Source of the DNA: Streptomyces cinerochromogenes
Lineage (GTDB): Bacteria > Actinomycetota > Actinomycetes > Streptomycetales > Streptomycetaceae
Length of the DNA stretch: 64,000 nucleotides
Direction: 5' to 3'
Assembly (NCBI RefSeq): GCF_014648635.1
Contig: NZ_BMRM01000003.1
Location: 545,616 to 609,615, forward strand
The position numbers and the translations under genes were made by a program. Under the pieces are notes generated by a model that saw nothing but the letters and a program-made list of their open reading frames with translations, was not told the DNA's origin and ran no database searches. Below are positions 50,501 to 62,835 of this stretch, in pieces; positions within the stretch are counted from its first letter, which is position 1; each line of letters opens with the position of its first letter.

Positions 50501-53500
50501 CGGGCGAAGATCCTGCTGCGGCTCGTCCGCGCCGAGGCCGCCGCGGTCCTCGGCCGCACCGACACCGAGGGAATCCCGGCCGACCGGGCCTTCAAGGAGC
50601 TGGGCTTCACCTCCGTGACGGTCGTCGCCCTGCGCGACCGGCTCGCCACCGCCACCGGACTGCGGCTCCCCGCCACCAGCGCCTTCGACCACCCCACCCC
50701 CGAAGCCCTGGCGCACCGGCTGCTGGGCGAGGTCTACGGCGAGCCGGTCGACGTCCCGGCCCCGCCCGTCCCCGGCGCTGCGGCCTCCGACGAGCCGATC
50801 GCGATCGTCTCGATGAGCTGCCGGCTGCCGGGCGGCGTCACCTCCCCCGAGGACCTGTGGCGGCTGGTCGCCGACGGCGCCGACGGCCTCTCCCCGTTCC
50901 CGTCCGACCGGGGCTGGAACCTGGCGGAACTGTACGACCCCGACCCGGACGCCGCCGGCACGTCCTATGTCCGTGAGGGCGGCTTCCTCGACGACGTGGC
51001 CGGCTTCGACGCCGAGTTCTTCGGGATCTCCCCGCGCGAGGCGCTGGCCATGGACCCGCAGCAGCGGCTGCTCCTGGAGACCTCCTGGGAGGTCTTCGAA
51101 CGCGCCGGCCTGGACGTGACCGCCCTGCGCGGCGCGGACGTCGGTGTCTTCGCCGGGGTCATGTACCACGACTACACCACCCGGGCGGTGCGGCCCGCCA
51201 AGGAGATCGAGGGCTACCTCGGCGTCGGCGGCGCGGGCAGCGTGGTCTCCGGCAGGGTGTCGTACACCTTCGGCTTCGAGGGGCCCGCGGTGACGGTGGA
51301 CACGGCGTGCTCGTCCTCTCTGGTCGCCCTGCACCTGGCCGCCCAGGCGCTGCGCGCGGGGGAGTGCTCCCTGGCGCTCGCCGGCGGAGTCGCGGTGATG
51401 GCGACCCCGGGCAGCTTCGTCGAGTTCTCGCGGCAGCGCGGCCTCGCCGCCGACGGACGCTGCAAGGCGTTCGCCGCCGCGGCGGACGGCACCGGATGGT
51501 CCGAGGGCGTGGGTCTGCTCCTGCTGGAGCGGCTGTCGGACGCCCGCCGCAACGGCCACGAAGTGCTGGCCGTCGTCCGCGGCACCGCCGTGAACCAGGA
51601 CGGCGCCTCCAACGGCCTCACCGCGCCCAACGGCCCCTCCCAGCAGCGCGTCATCCGACAGGCCCTCGCCAACGCCGGCCTGACCCCCGCCGACGTCGAC
51701 GCCGTCGAGGCACACGGCACCGGTACCTCCCTCGGTGACCCGATCGAGGCGCAGGCCCTGCTGGCCACCTATGGCCGTTCCCGTGCCGAGGGTTCGCCTC
51801 TGTGGCTGGGCTCGCTGAAGTCCAACATCGGCCACACCCAGGCCGCCGCGGGTGTGGCGGGTGTGATCAAGATGGTGCAGGCGATGCGGCACGGTGTGCT
51901 GCCGAAGACGCTGCACGTGGACGCCCCGACACCACAGGTCGACTGGACGGCCGGCGCGGTCGAGCTGCTCACCGAGGCCAGGGACTGGCCGGAGACCGGG
52001 CGCCCCCGCCGTGCCGGCGTGTCCTCCTTCGGCATCAGCGGCACCAACGCCCACGTCATCCTCGAACAGCCCGCCGAGGAACCCGCCAGGACGCCCGCCG
52101 ACCGACCGGACCCGGCGGACGCGCCGGAACGCGCCCTGCCCGAAGGGCTCGTCCCGCTCGTCCTCTCCGCCAGGACCCAGGAGGCCCTGCGCGCCCAGGC
52201 CGGACGCGTCGCCGCCCTTCTCGACACCGAGCCCGCACCGGCCCTGACCGACGTCGCCCTCACACTCAGCGGCCGCTGCGCCTTCGAGCACCGCGCGGTC
52301 GTGGTCGCCGGCTCCCCCGAAGAGGCCCGCCACGACCTCGCCGCCCTCGCCGCCGGCGACGACACGAACGGCACCGCCACCGACGGCAGGCTCGCCGTCG
52401 TCTTCTCCGGCCAAGGCGCACAGCGCCCTGGGACGGGCCGCGAACTGTACGCGTCGTTCCCGGTGTACGCCCGCGCCTTCGACGAGGTCTGCGCCACCCT
52501 GGACCGCTGGCTCGACCGCCCGCTCCGCAACGTCGTCCTCGCCGAACCCGGCACCCCGGACGCGGACCTGCTCGACCGGACCGCCTACACCCAGGCCGCC
52601 CTGTTCGCCGTGGGGGTGGCCCTCTACCGGCTGGTCGAGTCCTGGGGTGTGCGCCCCGACCTGGTCGCCGGACACTCCATCGGCGAACTCGCCGCCGCCC
52701 ACGTCGCCGGCGTGTGGTCCCTCGAGGACGCCGCGGCCCTGGTCGCCGCCCGCGGCGCGATGATGCAGCGCCTGCCCGAGGGCGGTGCCATGATCGCCGT
52801 CCAGGCCGCCGAGGACGAGGTCCTCGCCGAACTCACCGAGGGAGTCGCCGTCGCGGCGCTCAACGGTCCCGAGGCCGTGGTCCTCTCCGGTGACGCGCCG
52901 GCCGTCGAGGCCGTAGCCGCCGTGTTCGCCGCCCGCGGCCGCAGGACCAAGCGGCTGCGCGTCTCGCACGCCTTCCACTCGCCCCGCATGGAGCCGATGC
53001 TCGACACGTTCCGGGAGGTCGCCGCCGGACTGAGGTTCCACACCCCCCTCCTGCCCGTCGTCTCCAACCTGACCGGCGCCCTCGCCGACCCCGCGGAGCT
53101 GTGCACCCCCGAGTACTGGGCACGTCACGTCCGCGACACGGTCCGCTTCGCCGACGGCCTGCGCACCCTGCGCGAGCAGGGCACCACCACCGTGCTCGAA
53201 CTCGGGCCGGGCGGTGTGCTGACCGCCATGGCACGGGACTGCCTGCCCGAGGACGTCGACTGCGTGCCTGCACTGCGCGACGGAAGGCCGGAACCGAGGA
53301 CGCTGCTCGCGGCCGTCGCCCGCGCCCACACCCGGGGCGCCCGCGTCGACTGGCCCTCCCTGTTCGCCGGCAGCGACGCCCGCGGCACCGCCGTCCCGAC
53401 GTACGCCTTCCAGCACCAGCGCTACTGGCTCGACGCCGCCGGCCCCGGCGACCTGGCAGCCGCGGGCATCACAGCGGCCGGCCACCCGCTGCTGACCGCG

Positions 53501-56500
53501 GCAGTGGACCTGCCCGAGGCCGACGCCGTCACCTTCACCGGACGCCTGTCCCCGGCCGACCGGCCCTGGCTCGCCGACCACACGGTCGGCGGCACGGTCC
53601 TGCTGGCCGGTACCGCCCTGGTCGAGATGGTCATCCGGGCCGGCGACGAGGTCGGGCACGGCGCCGTCCGCGAACTCGTCCTGGCCGCGCCCCTGGTCCT
53701 GCCCGCCGACGGCGCCGTGCACCTCCGCGTGCAGGTCGGCGCCCCCGACGAGACCGGCGACCGCCCCGTCGCCGTCCACTCCCGCCCCGACGGCGCCGAC
53801 ACGGCGTGGACACGCCACGCGAGCGGCACCCTGACGCGCACAGCCCCCGGCGACGCTCCCGCCGCCGACGCCGGCCCGTGGCCCCCGTCGAACGCCACGG
53901 CCGTGCCCGTCACGGACTTCTACCGGGAACGCGCCGCGGCCGGCTACGCGTACGGCCCCGCCTTCCAGGGACTGCGCGCCGCGTGGACCCTCGGCGAGGA
54001 GGTCTTCGCCGAGATCACCCTCGACGACGAACATCACGACGATGCCGACCGGTTCGGCCTGCACCCGGCCCTCTTCGACGCCGCGCTGCACCCCAGCGCC
54101 CTGGGCGGCATCGCCGAACCCGGTGACGGAAGCCGTCTGCTGCCCTTCGCGTGGAACGGCGTACGGCTGCACGCCTCGGGTGCCAAGGCCCTGCGCGTCC
54201 GGCTGACCCCCGCCGGAGAGAACGCGATGTCCCTGCGCATCACCGACGCCACCGGCGCCCCGGTCGCCGACGTCGACTCCCTCGTCCTGCGTCCCGTGGC
54301 CGCCGGCCACCTGCACCCGGCCGCCGAAGCGGGACACGAATCCCTGTTCCGTACGACCTGGACGGCTCTGCCGGTGACGGCACGCGCGGACGGACTCGAC
54401 GGCGTCCGCGTCCTCGACGCCACCGGTCACGGGGCCTCCGCCGACGAGGTGCACGCACTCACCTCCCGAGTACTGGAGAACCTGCAGGCGCTGCTGGCCG
54501 AGACCGCCGACACCACGCGACTGCTCGTCGTCACCAGGGGAGCCGTCGCCGTTCGCGACGGCGAGCGCGTCATCGACCCGGCGGGCGCCGCGGTCTGGGG
54601 CCTGGTCCGCTCCGCCCAGTCCGAGAACCCCGACCGCTTCCTCCTCGCCGACCTCGACGGACACGGCGCCTCCCGCGACGCGCTCACCGGGGTCCCGGCG
54701 GTGGCCGCGGCCCTGGAGGAGTCGCAGTTCGCGGTGCGGGACGGCGAGGTCTCCGTGCCCCGCCTCGTCCGCGCCTCCCACGCGAGCCTGACGGTCCCCG
54801 ACGGCGCCGCCGCCTGGCACCTGGACACCACAGGGCCCGGCACACTGGAGAACCTGGCCCTCGTCCCGGACGCCGACCCCTGCCCGCCGGGCCCCGGCCA
54901 GGTCCGCGTGGGCGTCCGCGCCGCCGGCATCAACTTCCGCGACGTCATGATCGCCCTCGACATGTACCCCGGCCGGGCCGCGATCGGAGGAGAGGCCGCG
55001 GGCATCGTCCTGGAGACCGGCCCGGGCGTGACCGGCCTGGCACCCGGCGACCGGGTCATGGGCCTGTTCCCCGGCGGGGCGTTCGCCCCCGAGGCCGTGA
55101 CCGACCACCGCAGGCTGGTCCGCGTCCCCGCCGGATGGACCTTCGCGCAGGCCGCCGCCGCACCCATCGCGTTCCTCACCGCCCTCTACGGCCTGCGCGA
55201 CCTGGCCGGCGTCACAGCCGGCGAGACGGTCCTCGTCCACGCCGCGGCCGGCGGGGTCGGCATGGCCGCCGTGCAGATCGCCCGTCATCTGGGCGCCGAC
55301 GTCTACGGCACCGCGAGCACCGGCAAGTGGGACACCCTGCGTGCCCAGGGACTCGACGACGCGCACATCGCCGACTCCCGCACCACCGACTTCGAGCAGC
55401 ACTTCCTCGACACCACCGGCGGCCGCGGCGTGGACGTCGTCCTCGATGCCCTGACCGGCGAGTTCGTCGACGCGTCCCTGCGCCTGCTCCCGCGCGGCGG
55501 CCGCTTCCTGGAGATGGGCAAGACCGACGTCCGCGACGCCACCGAGGTCGCCGAACGCTTCCCCGGAGTGCAATACCGGGCCTACGACCTCGCGGAGGCG
55601 GACGACGACCGGGTACGGGAGCTGCTCGACGAGCTCGTCGACCTCATCGACCGAGGGGCCCTCACCCCGCTGCCGGTGACGGCATGGGACGTACGGCAGG
55701 CCCCGGACGCCTTCCGGTACCTCAGCCGGGCCCGCCACGTCGGCAAGGCCGTACTGACCCTGCCTCGCCACCCCGACCCCGACGGCACCGTCCTCATCAC
55801 CGGCGGCACCGGCTCCCTCGGCGCACTCGTCGCTCGCCATCTCGTCACCGGACACGGCGCCCGCCATCTGCTCCTCGCCGGCAGGCGCGGCCCCGACGCG
55901 CCCGGCGTGCGGGAACTCACGGCCGAACTCACCGCCCTCGGCGCGACCGTACGCGTCGTGGCCTGCGACGCCGCCGACCGCGACGCCCTGGCCCGGCTGC
56001 TGGAGTCCGTCCCGCCGACGGCGCCCCTGACCGCCGTGGTGCAGACCGCGGGCGTCGTCGACGACGGCGTGCTCGCCGCGCTCACCCCGGAACGGATGGC
56101 CGCCGTCCTGCGGCCCAAGGCCGACGCCGCCCTGAACCTGCACGAGCTGACCCGGGACCTCGACCTCGCCGCCTGGGTGCTGTTCTCCTCGGCCGCCGGT
56201 GTCCTCGGCAACCCCGGGCAGGCCAACTACGCGGCGGCCAACTCCTTCCTCGACGGACTCGCCCGCCTCCGCCGTGCCGAGGGCCTTCCCGCGGTCTCGC
56301 TCGCCTGGGGCCTGTGGTCGCATGCGAGCGGCATGACCAGCGCCCTCACCGAGGCAGACCTGCGGCGCACCGAACGCGACGGCATGCTCGGGCTGGCGGC
56401 CGAGGACGGCCTCGCTCTCTTCGACGCCGGCCTCACCGCCGTCGAACCGGCCCTCGTGCCGGCCCGGCTCGACCTGAGCGTGCTGCGGGGCCGGGCCGCT

Positions 56501-57097
56501 TCCGGCGCGCTCCCCCCGATGCTGCGCGCGCTCGTCCGGGCCCCGCGCCGTACCGCTGCCACCACCACGGCACCCCGGCGGACCCTCGCCGAACGGCTCA
56601 CCGGACTCCCGGCGGACGAGAAGGCCGCCCTCGTCCTGGACCTGGTCCGCACGGAGGCCGCGACCGTACTCGGCCACTCCGACGCCTCCCTGGTCGCACC
56701 CGACCGCGCCTTCAAGGAAGCCGGGTTCGACTCGCTGACCGCGGTCGAGCTGCGGAACCGGCTCGGCAAAGCCGTGGGGACGGGACTGCCCGCGACGGCC
56801 GTGTTCGACTACCCGGCGCCCAGCGTGCTCGCCGGATTCCTGCTCAAGGCCCTCGACCAGGAATCCGACCCGGTCGCGGCCAAACTCAACGCCCTGGAAG
56901 CGGCGCTCGACGCCCTGCTGTCGGAGGAACTGGAGCACTCGGGCATCCACTCCCGGCTGAAATTCCTCGGATCACGCCTCGAAGAGGCCGCCCTGAGCGG
57001 CGGCTCCACCGGGACCACCGACCGGGCCGGCCAACTCGAAGCCGCCACCGCCGACGACGTCTACGCCTTCATCGACAACGAGCTCGGGCTCGGCTGA
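47591..57097 (+). CDS. Type I PKS: AHBA loading module (A-KR*-ACP) plus module 1 (KS-AT-DH-ER-KR-ACP)
   Basis: 3168 aa; ATG 47591 ten bases after GGAGGG. Loading module: acyl-adenylating domain 1-515 ([12 protein letters not shown] near 171, [10 protein letters not shown] near 500), a degenerate KR-like domain about 700-890 (TGAATAQG; catalytic Tyr replaced by Leu in GELAAESA), ACP (ELGFTSV near 1004). Module 1: KS 1067-1490 (DTACSSS, EAHGTGT, NIGHTQ), AT with GHSIGE and HAFH (malonyl type), DH (His in DHTVGG, Asp in HPALFDAAL; Pro of HxxxGxxxxP is Ala), ER ([13 protein letters not shown] near 2550), KR with VDD and NYAAAN (B type), ACP near 3048, C-terminal docking helices. Full reduction of the AHBA carboxyl fits the ring-bound CH2-CH2 of ansatrienin. 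Confidence 0.95.
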   Translation: MLRTELIRPLPELLIHQARNFGGKVAYRDARRSVSYSDLELRTRRLAGHLAELRLQPGDRAAICLGNRVETVESYYAITRASAIGVPVNPQSSDAELAHILDDSGARIVITDHPHVEQLRRLLPDRPHLTVVLVGDEPVPSGFLPYESYTTQEPATPARDDLGLDDLAWMLYTSGTTGRPKGVLSTQRNCLWSVAACYVPVPGLGPEDRVVWPLPLFHSLSHIACVLSVVAVGASARIVDGLSAEDVLTALDEERATFLAGVPTLLHYLLDAARERGFTAPRLRVALVGGAVTTASLRRSFERVFGVPLIDAYGSTETCGSITVNWPAGARVEGSCGLPVVGLGVRLVDTATGEDVADGQEGEVWVRGPSVMAGYHNQPEATAAAFHDGWYRTGDLARRDAAGYFTITGRRKELIIRAGENIHPGEVEEVLRSVPGVADVAVVGKPHDVLGEVPVAFIVPGPQGPDTERLFAECRDRLSYFKVPEELYEIESIPRTASGKIIRHRLLETPARLRATSSGLYDSLFRVDWIPSSPLSMGTTPGERNGWVLAGSDALGLAAALEGVGMACEVHTDPAAAHTAARTASHGGTGVLLLDRTSYDSAAGIEEFVTSLADWLADDRDENVTAVVLTRRAVAAGDGEDVRDPAHAPLWGLVRALQTEHPGRLVLADLDTDGLGEGGARPLVAAVNAGEPQFAIRSGVALLPRLARVSTDREEQPFPLLDPDGTVLVTGAATAQGAALARHLVTVHGARHLLLAHGSEHEDASVRALCAELAGAGAHATAVVHDPGDRDVLTELLADGDRPPLTAVVHAEEITGTGAVSAAAHALHDLTADRDLTAFVLCSSPLGVLGAPGAGELAAESAALEALAHHRRAHGLPALSLAWGPWPCGAAESALPFAAGELTEQQALVMFDAAHAAGEAALVAMRLDNAALLGGPVPAPLRGLIDTTTRQPPAETAQLRGRLESVPAEERAKILLRLVRAEAAAVLGRTDTEGIPADRAFKELGFTSVTVVALRDRLATATGLRLPATSAFDHPTPEALAHRLLGEVYGEPVDVPAPPVPGAAASDEPIAIVSMSCRLPGGVTSPEDLWRLVADGADGLSPFPSDRGWNLAELYDPDPDAAGTSYVREGGFLDDVAGFDAEFFGISPREALAMDPQQRLLLETSWEVFERAGLDVTALRGADVGVFAGVMYHDYTTRAVRPAKEIEGYLGVGGAGSVVSGRVSYTFGFEGPAVTVDTACSSSLVALHLAAQALRAGECSLALAGGVAVMATPGSFVEFSRQRGLAADGRCKAFAAAADGTGWSEGVGLLLLERLSDARRNGHEVLAVVRGTAVNQDGASNGLTAPNGPSQQRVIRQALANAGLTPADVDAVEAHGTGTSLGDPIEAQALLATYGRSRAEGSPLWLGSLKSNIGHTQAAAGVAGVIKMVQAMRHGVLPKTLHVDAPTPQVDWTAGAVELLTEARDWPETGRPRRAGVSSFGISGTNAHVILEQPAEEPARTPADRPDPADAPERALPEGLVPLVLSARTQEALRAQAGRVAALLDTEPAPALTDVALTLSGRCAFEHRAVVVAGSPEEARHDLAALAAGDDTNGTATDGRLAVVFSGQGAQRPGTGRELYASFPVYARAFDEVCATLDRWLDRPLRNVVLAEPGTPDADLLDRTAYTQAALFAVGVALYRLVESWGVRPDLVAGHSIGELAAAHVAGVWSLEDAAALVAARGAMMQRLPEGGAMIAVQAAEDEVLAELTEGVAVAALNGPEAVVLSGDAPAVEAVAAVFAARGRRTKRLRVSHAFHSPRMEPMLDTFREVAAGLRFHTPLLPVVSNLTGALADPAELCTPEYWARHVRDTVRFADGLRTLREQGTTTVLELGPGGVLTAMARDCLPEDVDCVPALRDGRPEPRTLLAAVARAHTRGARVDWPSLFAGSDARGTAVPTYAFQHQRYWLDAAGPGDLAAAGITAAGHPLLTAAVDLPEADAVTFTGRLSPADRPWLADHTVGGTVLLAGTALVEMVIRAGDEVGHGAVRELVLAAPLVLPADGAVHLRVQVGAPDETGDRPVAVHSRPDGADTAWTRHASGTLTRTAPGDAPAADAGPWPPSNATAVPVTDFYRERAAAGYAYGPAFQGLRAAWTLGEEVFAEITLDDEHHDDADRFGLHPALFDAALHPSALGGIAEPGDGSRLLPFAWNGVRLHASGAKALRVRLTPAGENAMSLRITDATGAPVADVDSLVLRPVAAGHLHPAAEAGHESLFRTTWTALPVTARADGLDGVRVLDATGHGASADEVHALTSRVLENLQALLAETADTTRLLVVTRGAVAVRDGERVIDPAGAAVWGLVRSAQSENPDRFLLADLDGHGASRDALTGVPAVAAALEESQFAVRDGEVSVPRLVRASHASLTVPDGAAAWHLDTTGPGTLENLALVPDADPCPPGPGQVRVGVRAAGINFRDVMIALDMYPGRAAIGGEAAGIVLETGPGVTGLAPGDRVMGLFPGGAFAPEAVTDHRRLVRVPAGWTFAQAAAAPIAFLTALYGLRDLAGVTAGETVLVHAAAGGVGMAAVQIARHLGADVYGTASTGKWDTLRAQGLDDAHIADSRTTDFEQHFLDTTGGRGVDVVLDALTGEFVDASLRLLPRGGRFLEMGKTDVRDATEVAERFPGVQYRAYDLAEADDDRVRELLDELVDLIDRGALTPLPVTAWDVRQAPDAFRYLSRARHVGKAVLTLPRHPDPDGTVLITGGTGSLGALVARHLVTGHGARHLLLAGRRGPDAPGVRELTAELTALGATVRVVACDAADRDALARLLESVPPTAPLTAVVQTAGVVDDGVLAALTPERMAAVLRPKADAALNLHELTRDLDLAAWVLFSSAAGVLGNPGQANYAAANSFLDGLARLRRAEGLPAVSLAWGLWSHASGMTSALTEADLRRTERDGMLGLAAEDGLALFDAGLTAVEPALVPARLDLSVLRGRAASGALPPMLRALVRAPRRTAATTTAPRRTLAERLTGLPADEKAALVLDLVRTEAATVLGHSDASLVAPDRAFKEAGFDSLTAVELRNRLGKAVGTGLPATAVFDYPAPSVLAGFLLKALDQESDPVAAKLNALEAALDALLSEELEHSGIHSRLKFLGSRLEEAALSGGSTGTTDRAGQLEAATADDVYAFIDNELGLG
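51735..52061 (+). repeat. KS 3'-end tract, near-identical to 58,170-58,496
   Basis: About 325 bases at the end of KS1 differ from the module 2 copy (58,170-58,496) at only about half a dozen positions. The third PKS repeats the start of the tract up to the window edge. Suggests recent gene conversion or duplication among modules. Confidence 0.85.
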
Positions 57098-57131
57098 CCC
57101 GCCCTGCCACCCGGAAGAGGAGACCAGTTCC

Positions 57132-60100
57132 ATGACCACCGACGAGAAGGCGCTCACCTACCTCAAGCGGGTCTCGGCCGAGCTGCAGCAGACGCGGGAG
57201 AAGCTGCGCGAGGAACAGACCCGGCGCACCGAACCCATCGCCATCGTGGCCATGGGCTGCCGGCTGCCGGGCGGGGTGGCCTCCCCCGAGGACCTCTGGC
57301 GACTGGTGTCCGAGGGCACCGACGCCGTCGGCGCCTTCCCGGCGGACCGCGGCTGGGACCTCGACACCCTCTACGACCCCGACCCCGACGTCCCGGGCAC
57401 GTCCTATGTCCGTGAGGGCGGCTTCCTCGACGACGTGGCCGGCTTCGACGCCGAGTTCTTCGGGATCTCCCCGCGCGAGGCGCTGGCCATGGACCCGCAG
57501 CAGCGGCTGCTCCTCGAGACCTCCTGGGAGACCCTGGAACGCGCCGGGATCAACCCCTCCACCCTCAAGGGCGAGAGCGTCGGCGTCTTCACCGGCGCCG
57601 CCGGACAGGAGTACGCGCCCCGCATGGGCACCGGCTCCCAGGAGATCGAGGGCTACGTCCTCACGGGCGGCGCGGGCAGCATCGTGTCCGGCCGCGTGGC
57701 GTACACCCTCGGCGTGGAGGGCCCCGCCGTGACGGTGGACACCGCCTGCTCCTCGTCCCTGGTGGCGATCCACCTCGCCGCACAGGCACTGCGCTCCGGC
57801 GAGTGCTCACTGGCGCTCGCCGGCGGCGTGGCCGTGATGTCGACACCGGGCGCGTTCGTGGAGTTCTCCCGCCAGCGCGGACTGGCCCTCGACGGCCGGT
57901 GCAAGGCGTTCGCCGCCGCGGCGGACGGCACCTCCTGGGCCGAGGGTGTGGGCGTACTGCTGCTGGAGCGGCTGTCGGACGCCCGCCGCAACGGCCACGA
58001 GGTGCTGGCCGTCGTACGCGGCACCGCGGTGAACCAGGACGGCGCCTCCAACGGTCTCACCGCGCCCAACGGCCCCTCCCAGCAGCGCGTCATCCGGCAG
58101 GCGCTGGAGAACGCCCGGCTGTCCGCCGCGGATGTCGACGTCGTCGAGGCGCACGGTACCGGTACCTCCCTCGGCGATCCGATCGAGGCGCAGGCCCTGC
58201 TGGCCACCTATGGCCGTTCCCGTGCCGGGGGTTCGCCGCTGTGGCTGGGCTCGCTGAAGTCCAACATCGGCCACACCCAGGCCGCCGCGGGGGTGGCGGG
58301 TGTGATCAAGATGGTGCAGGCGATGCGGCACGGTGTGCTGCCGAAGACGCTGCACGTGGACGCCCCGACACCACAGGTCGACTGGACGGCCGGCGCGGTC
58401 GAGCTGCTCACGGAGGCCAGGGACTGGCCGGAGACCGGGCGCCCCCGCCGTGCCGGCGTGTCCTCCTTCGGCATCAGCGGCACCAACGCCCACGTCATCC
58501 TGGAGCAGGCCCGGCCCGCGGAGCCCTCCGACACCCCCGCACCGGCGCACACGGTTCCCAGTGGTGTGGTGCCGTTGGTGTTGTCGGGGAGGTCTGGGGA
58601 GGCGTTGCGTGAGCAGGCGCGGCGGCTTGCGGTGTTTGTGGAGGGGCGGCCGGATGTGGGGGTGCGTGATGTGGCGTTGTCGTTGTCGTCGCGTGCGGTG
58701 TTCGGTCGTCGGGGTGTGGTGGTGGCGGGGTCTCGTGAGGAGGCTCTGGGTGGTTTGAGGGCGTTGGCGGGTGAGGTGCCGGCGGGGTCTGCCGCTGTGT
58801 TCTCGGATTCGGGTGTGGTGTTTGTGTTTCCGGGTCAGGGGGCGCAGTGGGTGGGTATGGCGTCGGGTTTGTTGTCGGAGTCGGTGGTGTTCGCGGAGTG
58901 GATGGCGCGGTGTGGGGAGGCGTTGGCGCCGTTCGTGGGGTGGTCGTTGGTTGATGTGCTGGGTGATGAGGAGGCGTTGGGGCGGGTTGATGTGGTGCAG
59001 CCGGTGTTGTGGGCGGTGATGGTGTCGTTGGCGGGGTTGTGGCGGTCGGTGGGGGTGGAGCCGGCTGCTGTGGTGGGGCATTCGCAGGGGGAGATCGCGG
59101 CGGCGTGTGTGGTGGGTGCGTTGTCGTTGGAGGAGGGTGCGCGGGTGGTGGCGCGGCGTAGTCAGGTGATTGCGTCGTCGCTTGCGGGTGGGGGTGGGAT
59201 GTTGTCGGTGGGTTTGCCGGTGGGTGTGGTGGAGGGGCGTTTGGGTGGGGGGTTGTCGGTTGCTGCGGTGAATGGTCCGTCGTCGGTGGTGGTGGCGGGT
59301 GGGGTGGATGTGTTGGGGGTGTTGGAGGAGGAGTTGCGTGCTGAGGGGGTGCGGGTGCGGCGGGTGCCGGTGGATTACGCGTCGCATTCGGTGGAGGTGG
59401 AGCGGGTCGAGGGTGAGTTGGCGGGGGTGTTGGGGGATGTGTCGGCGGTGTCGTCGGGGGTGCCGTTCTATTCGACGGTGACGGGTGGGGTGGTGGATAC
59501 GGCGTTGTTGGACGGGGGGTATTGGTATCGGAATTTGCGGGAGCGGGTGCGTTTGGAGGAGGTGTCGCGTGCGTTGCTGGGGGAGGGGCGTCGGGTGTTC
59601 GTGGAGGTGAGTCCGCATCCGGTGCTGGGGTTTGTGCTTGCGGAGACGATGGGTGCGGCGGGTGTGGACGGCTTGGTGGTGGGGTCGTTACGGCGTGGTG
59701 AGGGGGGTCTGGAGCGGTTCCTGCGGTCGGTGGGCGAGGTGTATGCGGGTGGTGTGGACGTCGACTGGGAGGCGGCGTTCGATGCCGGGTCCGCACGGCG
59801 GGTGGAACTCCCGACGTATCCCTTCCAACACCAGCACTACTGGCTGAAGACGGAGCGTGCCGCAGGTGACGTCTCCACGGCCGGCCTCGCCCCCGTCACA
59901 CACCCCCTCCTCGGCGCCGCCGTGGAACTGCCCGGAACCGGCGGCATCGCCCTCACCGGCCGCTGGTCCGTACGCACCCACCCCTGGCTGGCCGACCACG
60001 CCGTGTGGGGCACCCCCCTGTTGCCCGGCACCGGCTTCGTCGACCTGGTCCTCACCGCCGGAGCCGAGGCCGACTGCGGTTCCCTGGAGGAACTCGTCAT

Positions 60101-62741
60101 CGAGGCACCCCTCGTCCTGCCCGAGGAGGGCGGCATCCAGGTGCGCGTCGAGATCGCCGCGCCCGACGAGTCCGGTCGCCGCGCCGTCTCCGTCCACTCC
60201 CGCCCCGAGGGCGACGAACCCGACTGGACGCGCCACGCCGCCGGCACGCTCGTCCCCGAGGACCTGGAATCCTCCGAGCCCGCACTCGCCTGGCCCCCGG
60301 CCGGCGCCACCCCTGTACCCGTGGACGTCGGGTCCGTCTACGCGGGCCTGGCCGAACGCGGCTACGAGTACGGCCCCGCCTTCCAGGGGCTGTGCGCCGT
60401 ATGGACCCGCGACGACGAGATCTTCGCCGAGGTCGCGCTGCCCGAACAGCAGCAGGAGGACGCGGCACGCTTCTCCCTGCACCCCGCCCTGCTCGACGCC
60501 TCGCTCCACGCACCGCTCATCTACGGCACCGGCCTGCCCCGCCTGCCCTTCTCCTGGAACGGCATCACTCTGTGGACCCGCGGAGCCTCCCGGCTGCGGG
60601 CGCACTTCGTCCCCGCGGGCGAGGAGACCTGGCAGGTCACGGTGACCGACCAGACGGGCGCCCCCGTCGCCCGCATCGACGCCCTCACCGGCCGCCAGGT
60701 GACCCAGGAACAGCTCGCCGGAGCCCGGCTGGCCCGCGAAACCGGTTCCTCCCGGCTGGACAACTGGGTCTACGCGACGACCTGGACCCCGGCCGAGATC
60801 ACGGACCCGGCAGCGGCCCCCACCGGCACCTGGCTGGTCGCCGTACCCGCCGGCCGCACGGACGACGCCACCGTCACCGCATGCCTCACCGCCCTCCGCG
60901 ACCGGGGAGCCGACGCCGTCCCGCTGCCCGTCGACGGAACCGACCGCGCCGCCCTCGCCGACCTCCTCACCGGCACCGTGCCCGACGCCGACACCCTCAC
61001 GGGCATCCTGTCCCTGCTCGCCCTCGACGAGGCCGCCGACCCCGCACACCCCGCAGTCACCGGCGGTCTGACGGCGACGCTCACCCTGGTCCAGGCACTC
61101 GGCGACACCGGCATCGAGGCACCGCTCTGGCTCGCCACCCAGGGCGCGGTCGCCACCTCCGGCACCGACCCGGTGCACAGTGCCGACCAGGCCGCCCTGT
61201 GGGGCCTCGGCCGGGTCGCCGCGCTCGAACACCCGGGCCGCTGGGGCGGACTCATCGACCTCCCCGCCACCCTCGACGGCACGACGGGCGCCCTGCTCAC
61301 CACCGTGCTCGGCGGCGGCACCGGCGACGAGGACCAGCTGGCCCTGCGCGCCGGGACGGCCCTCGCCCGCCGCCTGGAGCGGACGCCGCTGTACCGGCCG
61401 CAGCCGGACGAGACACCGTGGCAGCCCACCGGCACCGTGCTGATCACCGGCGGCACCGGAGCCCTCGGCGGCCACGTCGCCCGACGGATGGCCGCAGGCG
61501 GCGCCGGACACCTCGTCCTCGTCAGCCGCCGCGGCACCGACAGCCCAGGCGCCGCCGAACTGACCGCGGAACTGGCCGAGACCGGCGCCCGAGTCACCGT
61601 GGCCGCCCTCGACATCACCGACCGGCAGGCCCTGGCCGATCTGCTGGCGCGGCTGGCGGCGGACGGCGACCCGGTCCGCACCGTGGTACACGCCGCCGGC
61701 GTCAACGGCTTCGGCTCCCTGGAGGAGACGACGCTCGACGGCTTCGGCGCCATCGTGTCCGCCAAGGTGGCCGGCGCGGCCCACCTCGACGCCCTGCTCG
61801 GCGACACCCCCCTGGACGCGTTCATCGTGTTCTCGTCCATCGCGGGCGTCTGGGGCAGCGGCAGCCAGAGCGCCTACTCCGCCGCCAACGCCTACCTGGA
61901 CGCCCTCGCCCTGCGCCGGCAGGGCCTCGGCCGGACCGCCACCTCCATCGCGTGGGGCGCCTGGGCCGGCGGCGGCATGGTCGACGCCGCCTCGGCACCG
62001 CAGCTGCGCCGCCAGGGCATCGAGGCCGTCCGCCCCGAACTGATGCTGGCCGCCCTCGACCGCGCCCTGACGGGCGGCCAAAGCGGCCTCACCGTGGCGA
62101 ACATCGACTGGAAGCGATTCCACCCGGCGTTCACCGCACACCGCCCCTCACCGCTGCTGCTGGGCCTGCCCGAGGCCCGCCGCATCGCGGCGGCCGAGGC
62201 CCGCGCCCGGCGAGCCGACCTCGCCACGGCAGGCTCGCTGCGCCAACGCCTGGCCGGCCTCGAAGAGGACGCCCGGAAGGAGCTCCTGCTCGACCTGGTC
62301 CGCGCGGAGACCGCCGTCGTCCTCGGCCACCAGGACACGCACGCCATCCACCCGGACCGTGCCTTCCAGGAGCTGGGCTTCGACTCCCTCACCGCCGTCG
62401 AACTGCGCAACAAGCTGTCCGCGGCCACCGGCCTGCGGCTGCCCGCCACACTGCTCTTCGACTACCCGGCTCCGGCCGTGCTCGTCGCCCACCTGGGCCA
62501 GGCACTCGCTCCCGAGGGCGGGCCCGCGGTGCACCCCGCGGTCGCCGAGATGGAGAAGCTCAGGGGCGCGCTCGCCTCCGTCCCCGACGACCAGACGGTT
62601 CGCTCCCAGGTCACCGCCGCCCTGCAGGTCCTGCTGGCGAAGTGGTCCCCGGACGCCTCCCCCGACGAGGACGACGACCTCGAGTCGGTTTCCGACGACG
62701 AGGTCTTCGACATCATCGACAACGAGTTCACCGTTTCCTGA
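57132..62741 (+). CDS. Type I PKS module 2 (KS-AT-DH-KR-ACP, methylmalonyl)
   Basis: 1869 aa; ATG 57132 behind GGAAGAGGAG, 34 bases after the first PKS. N-terminal docking coiled coil ([19 protein letters not shown]). KS about 35-460 with DTACSSS near 203. AT about 560-870 with GHSQGE and YASHS, the methylmalonyl signature. DH with [12 protein letters not shown] and [10 protein letters not shown], both intact. KR about 1435-1600 with TGGTGALGG and catalytic SAYSAANA; no LDD, a Trp in GVWGSG and Gln three residues before Tyr give an A1-type fingerprint. [17 protein letters not shown] near 1747, then an acidic C-terminal docking end. A methyl-branched double bond is predicted, fitting C14=C15 of ansatrienin. 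The AT region (58,550-59,810) has foreign codon usage. Confidence 0.95.
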   Translation: MTTDEKALTYLKRVSAELQQTREKLREEQTRRTEPIAIVAMGCRLPGGVASPEDLWRLVSEGTDAVGAFPADRGWDLDTLYDPDPDVPGTSYVREGGFLDDVAGFDAEFFGISPREALAMDPQQRLLLETSWETLERAGINPSTLKGESVGVFTGAAGQEYAPRMGTGSQEIEGYVLTGGAGSIVSGRVAYTLGVEGPAVTVDTACSSSLVAIHLAAQALRSGECSLALAGGVAVMSTPGAFVEFSRQRGLALDGRCKAFAAAADGTSWAEGVGVLLLERLSDARRNGHEVLAVVRGTAVNQDGASNGLTAPNGPSQQRVIRQALENARLSAADVDVVEAHGTGTSLGDPIEAQALLATYGRSRAGGSPLWLGSLKSNIGHTQAAAGVAGVIKMVQAMRHGVLPKTLHVDAPTPQVDWTAGAVELLTEARDWPETGRPRRAGVSSFGISGTNAHVILEQARPAEPSDTPAPAHTVPSGVVPLVLSGRSGEALREQARRLAVFVEGRPDVGVRDVALSLSSRAVFGRRGVVVAGSREEALGGLRALAGEVPAGSAAVFSDSGVVFVFPGQGAQWVGMASGLLSESVVFAEWMARCGEALAPFVGWSLVDVLGDEEALGRVDVVQPVLWAVMVSLAGLWRSVGVEPAAVVGHSQGEIAAACVVGALSLEEGARVVARRSQVIASSLAGGGGMLSVGLPVGVVEGRLGGGLSVAAVNGPSSVVVAGGVDVLGVLEEELRAEGVRVRRVPVDYASHSVEVERVEGELAGVLGDVSAVSSGVPFYSTVTGGVVDTALLDGGYWYRNLRERVRLEEVSRALLGEGRRVFVEVSPHPVLGFVLAETMGAAGVDGLVVGSLRRGEGGLERFLRSVGEVYAGGVDVDWEAAFDAGSARRVELPTYPFQHQHYWLKTERAAGDVSTAGLAPVTHPLLGAAVELPGTGGIALTGRWSVRTHPWLADHAVWGTPLLPGTGFVDLVLTAGAEADCGSLEELVIEAPLVLPEEGGIQVRVEIAAPDESGRRAVSVHSRPEGDEPDWTRHAAGTLVPEDLESSEPALAWPPAGATPVPVDVGSVYAGLAERGYEYGPAFQGLCAVWTRDDEIFAEVALPEQQQEDAARFSLHPALLDASLHAPLIYGTGLPRLPFSWNGITLWTRGASRLRAHFVPAGEETWQVTVTDQTGAPVARIDALTGRQVTQEQLAGARLARETGSSRLDNWVYATTWTPAEITDPAAAPTGTWLVAVPAGRTDDATVTACLTALRDRGADAVPLPVDGTDRAALADLLTGTVPDADTLTGILSLLALDEAADPAHPAVTGGLTATLTLVQALGDTGIEAPLWLATQGAVATSGTDPVHSADQAALWGLGRVAALEHPGRWGGLIDLPATLDGTTGALLTTVLGGGTGDEDQLALRAGTALARRLERTPLYRPQPDETPWQPTGTVLITGGTGALGGHVARRMAAGGAGHLVLVSRRGTDSPGAAELTAELAETGARVTVAALDITDRQALADLLARLAADGDPVRTVVHAAGVNGFGSLEETTLDGFGAIVSAKVAGAAHLDALLGDTPLDAFIVFSSIAGVWGSGSQSAYSAANAYLDALALRRQGLGRTATSIAWGAWAGGGMVDAASAPQLRRQGIEAVRPELMLAALDRALTGGQSGLTVANIDWKRFHPAFTAHRPSPLLLGLPEARRIAAAEARARRADLATAGSLRQRLAGLEEDARKELLLDLVRAETAVVLGHQDTHAIHPDRAFQELGFDSLTAVELRNKLSAATGLRLPATLLFDYPAPAVLVAHLGQALAPEGGPAVHPAVAEMEKLRGALASVPDDQTVRSQVTAALQVLLAKWSPDASPDEDDDLESVSDDEVFDIIDNEFTVS
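58550..59810 (+). other. Codon-usage island covering the module 2 AT domain
   Basis: Within the module 2 gene, codons switch abruptly from C-ending (GTC, CTC, GGC, GCC) to G- and T-ending (GTG, TTG, GGG, GGT, TCG, CGT) at about 58,550 and back at about 59,810. The island spans the KS-AT linker and whole AT up to the conserved [10 protein letters not shown]. Its edges coincide with domain borders. Confidence 0.9.
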
Positions 62742-62835
62742 CGCGTCCGCCGCACCGAACCGGCCGGCGGCGAGGCCCGCCGCCCTTGCTGCCCACTCGC
62801 CGTCAGAAGACTCTCTCTAGGAGCTGACCTTTCCC

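Noticed and set aside
47462..56950. A 3162-codon open frame antisense to the first PKS gene
   Set aside because: It mirrors the PKS codon bias (C-ending codons give few antisense stops); its translation is low-complexity Gly/Arg/Glu/Val-rich and has no domain signature.
57807..59618. Reverse frame rich in His/Arg/Thr/Pro over the module 2 AT
   Set aside because: Artefact of the GTG/TTG-rich codon island on the forward strand; not a His-rich metal-binding protein.
59688..62141. 817-codon reverse frame under module 2
   Set aside because: Antisense shadow of PKS domains DH-KR; Gly/Glu/Val-rich without any known fold.
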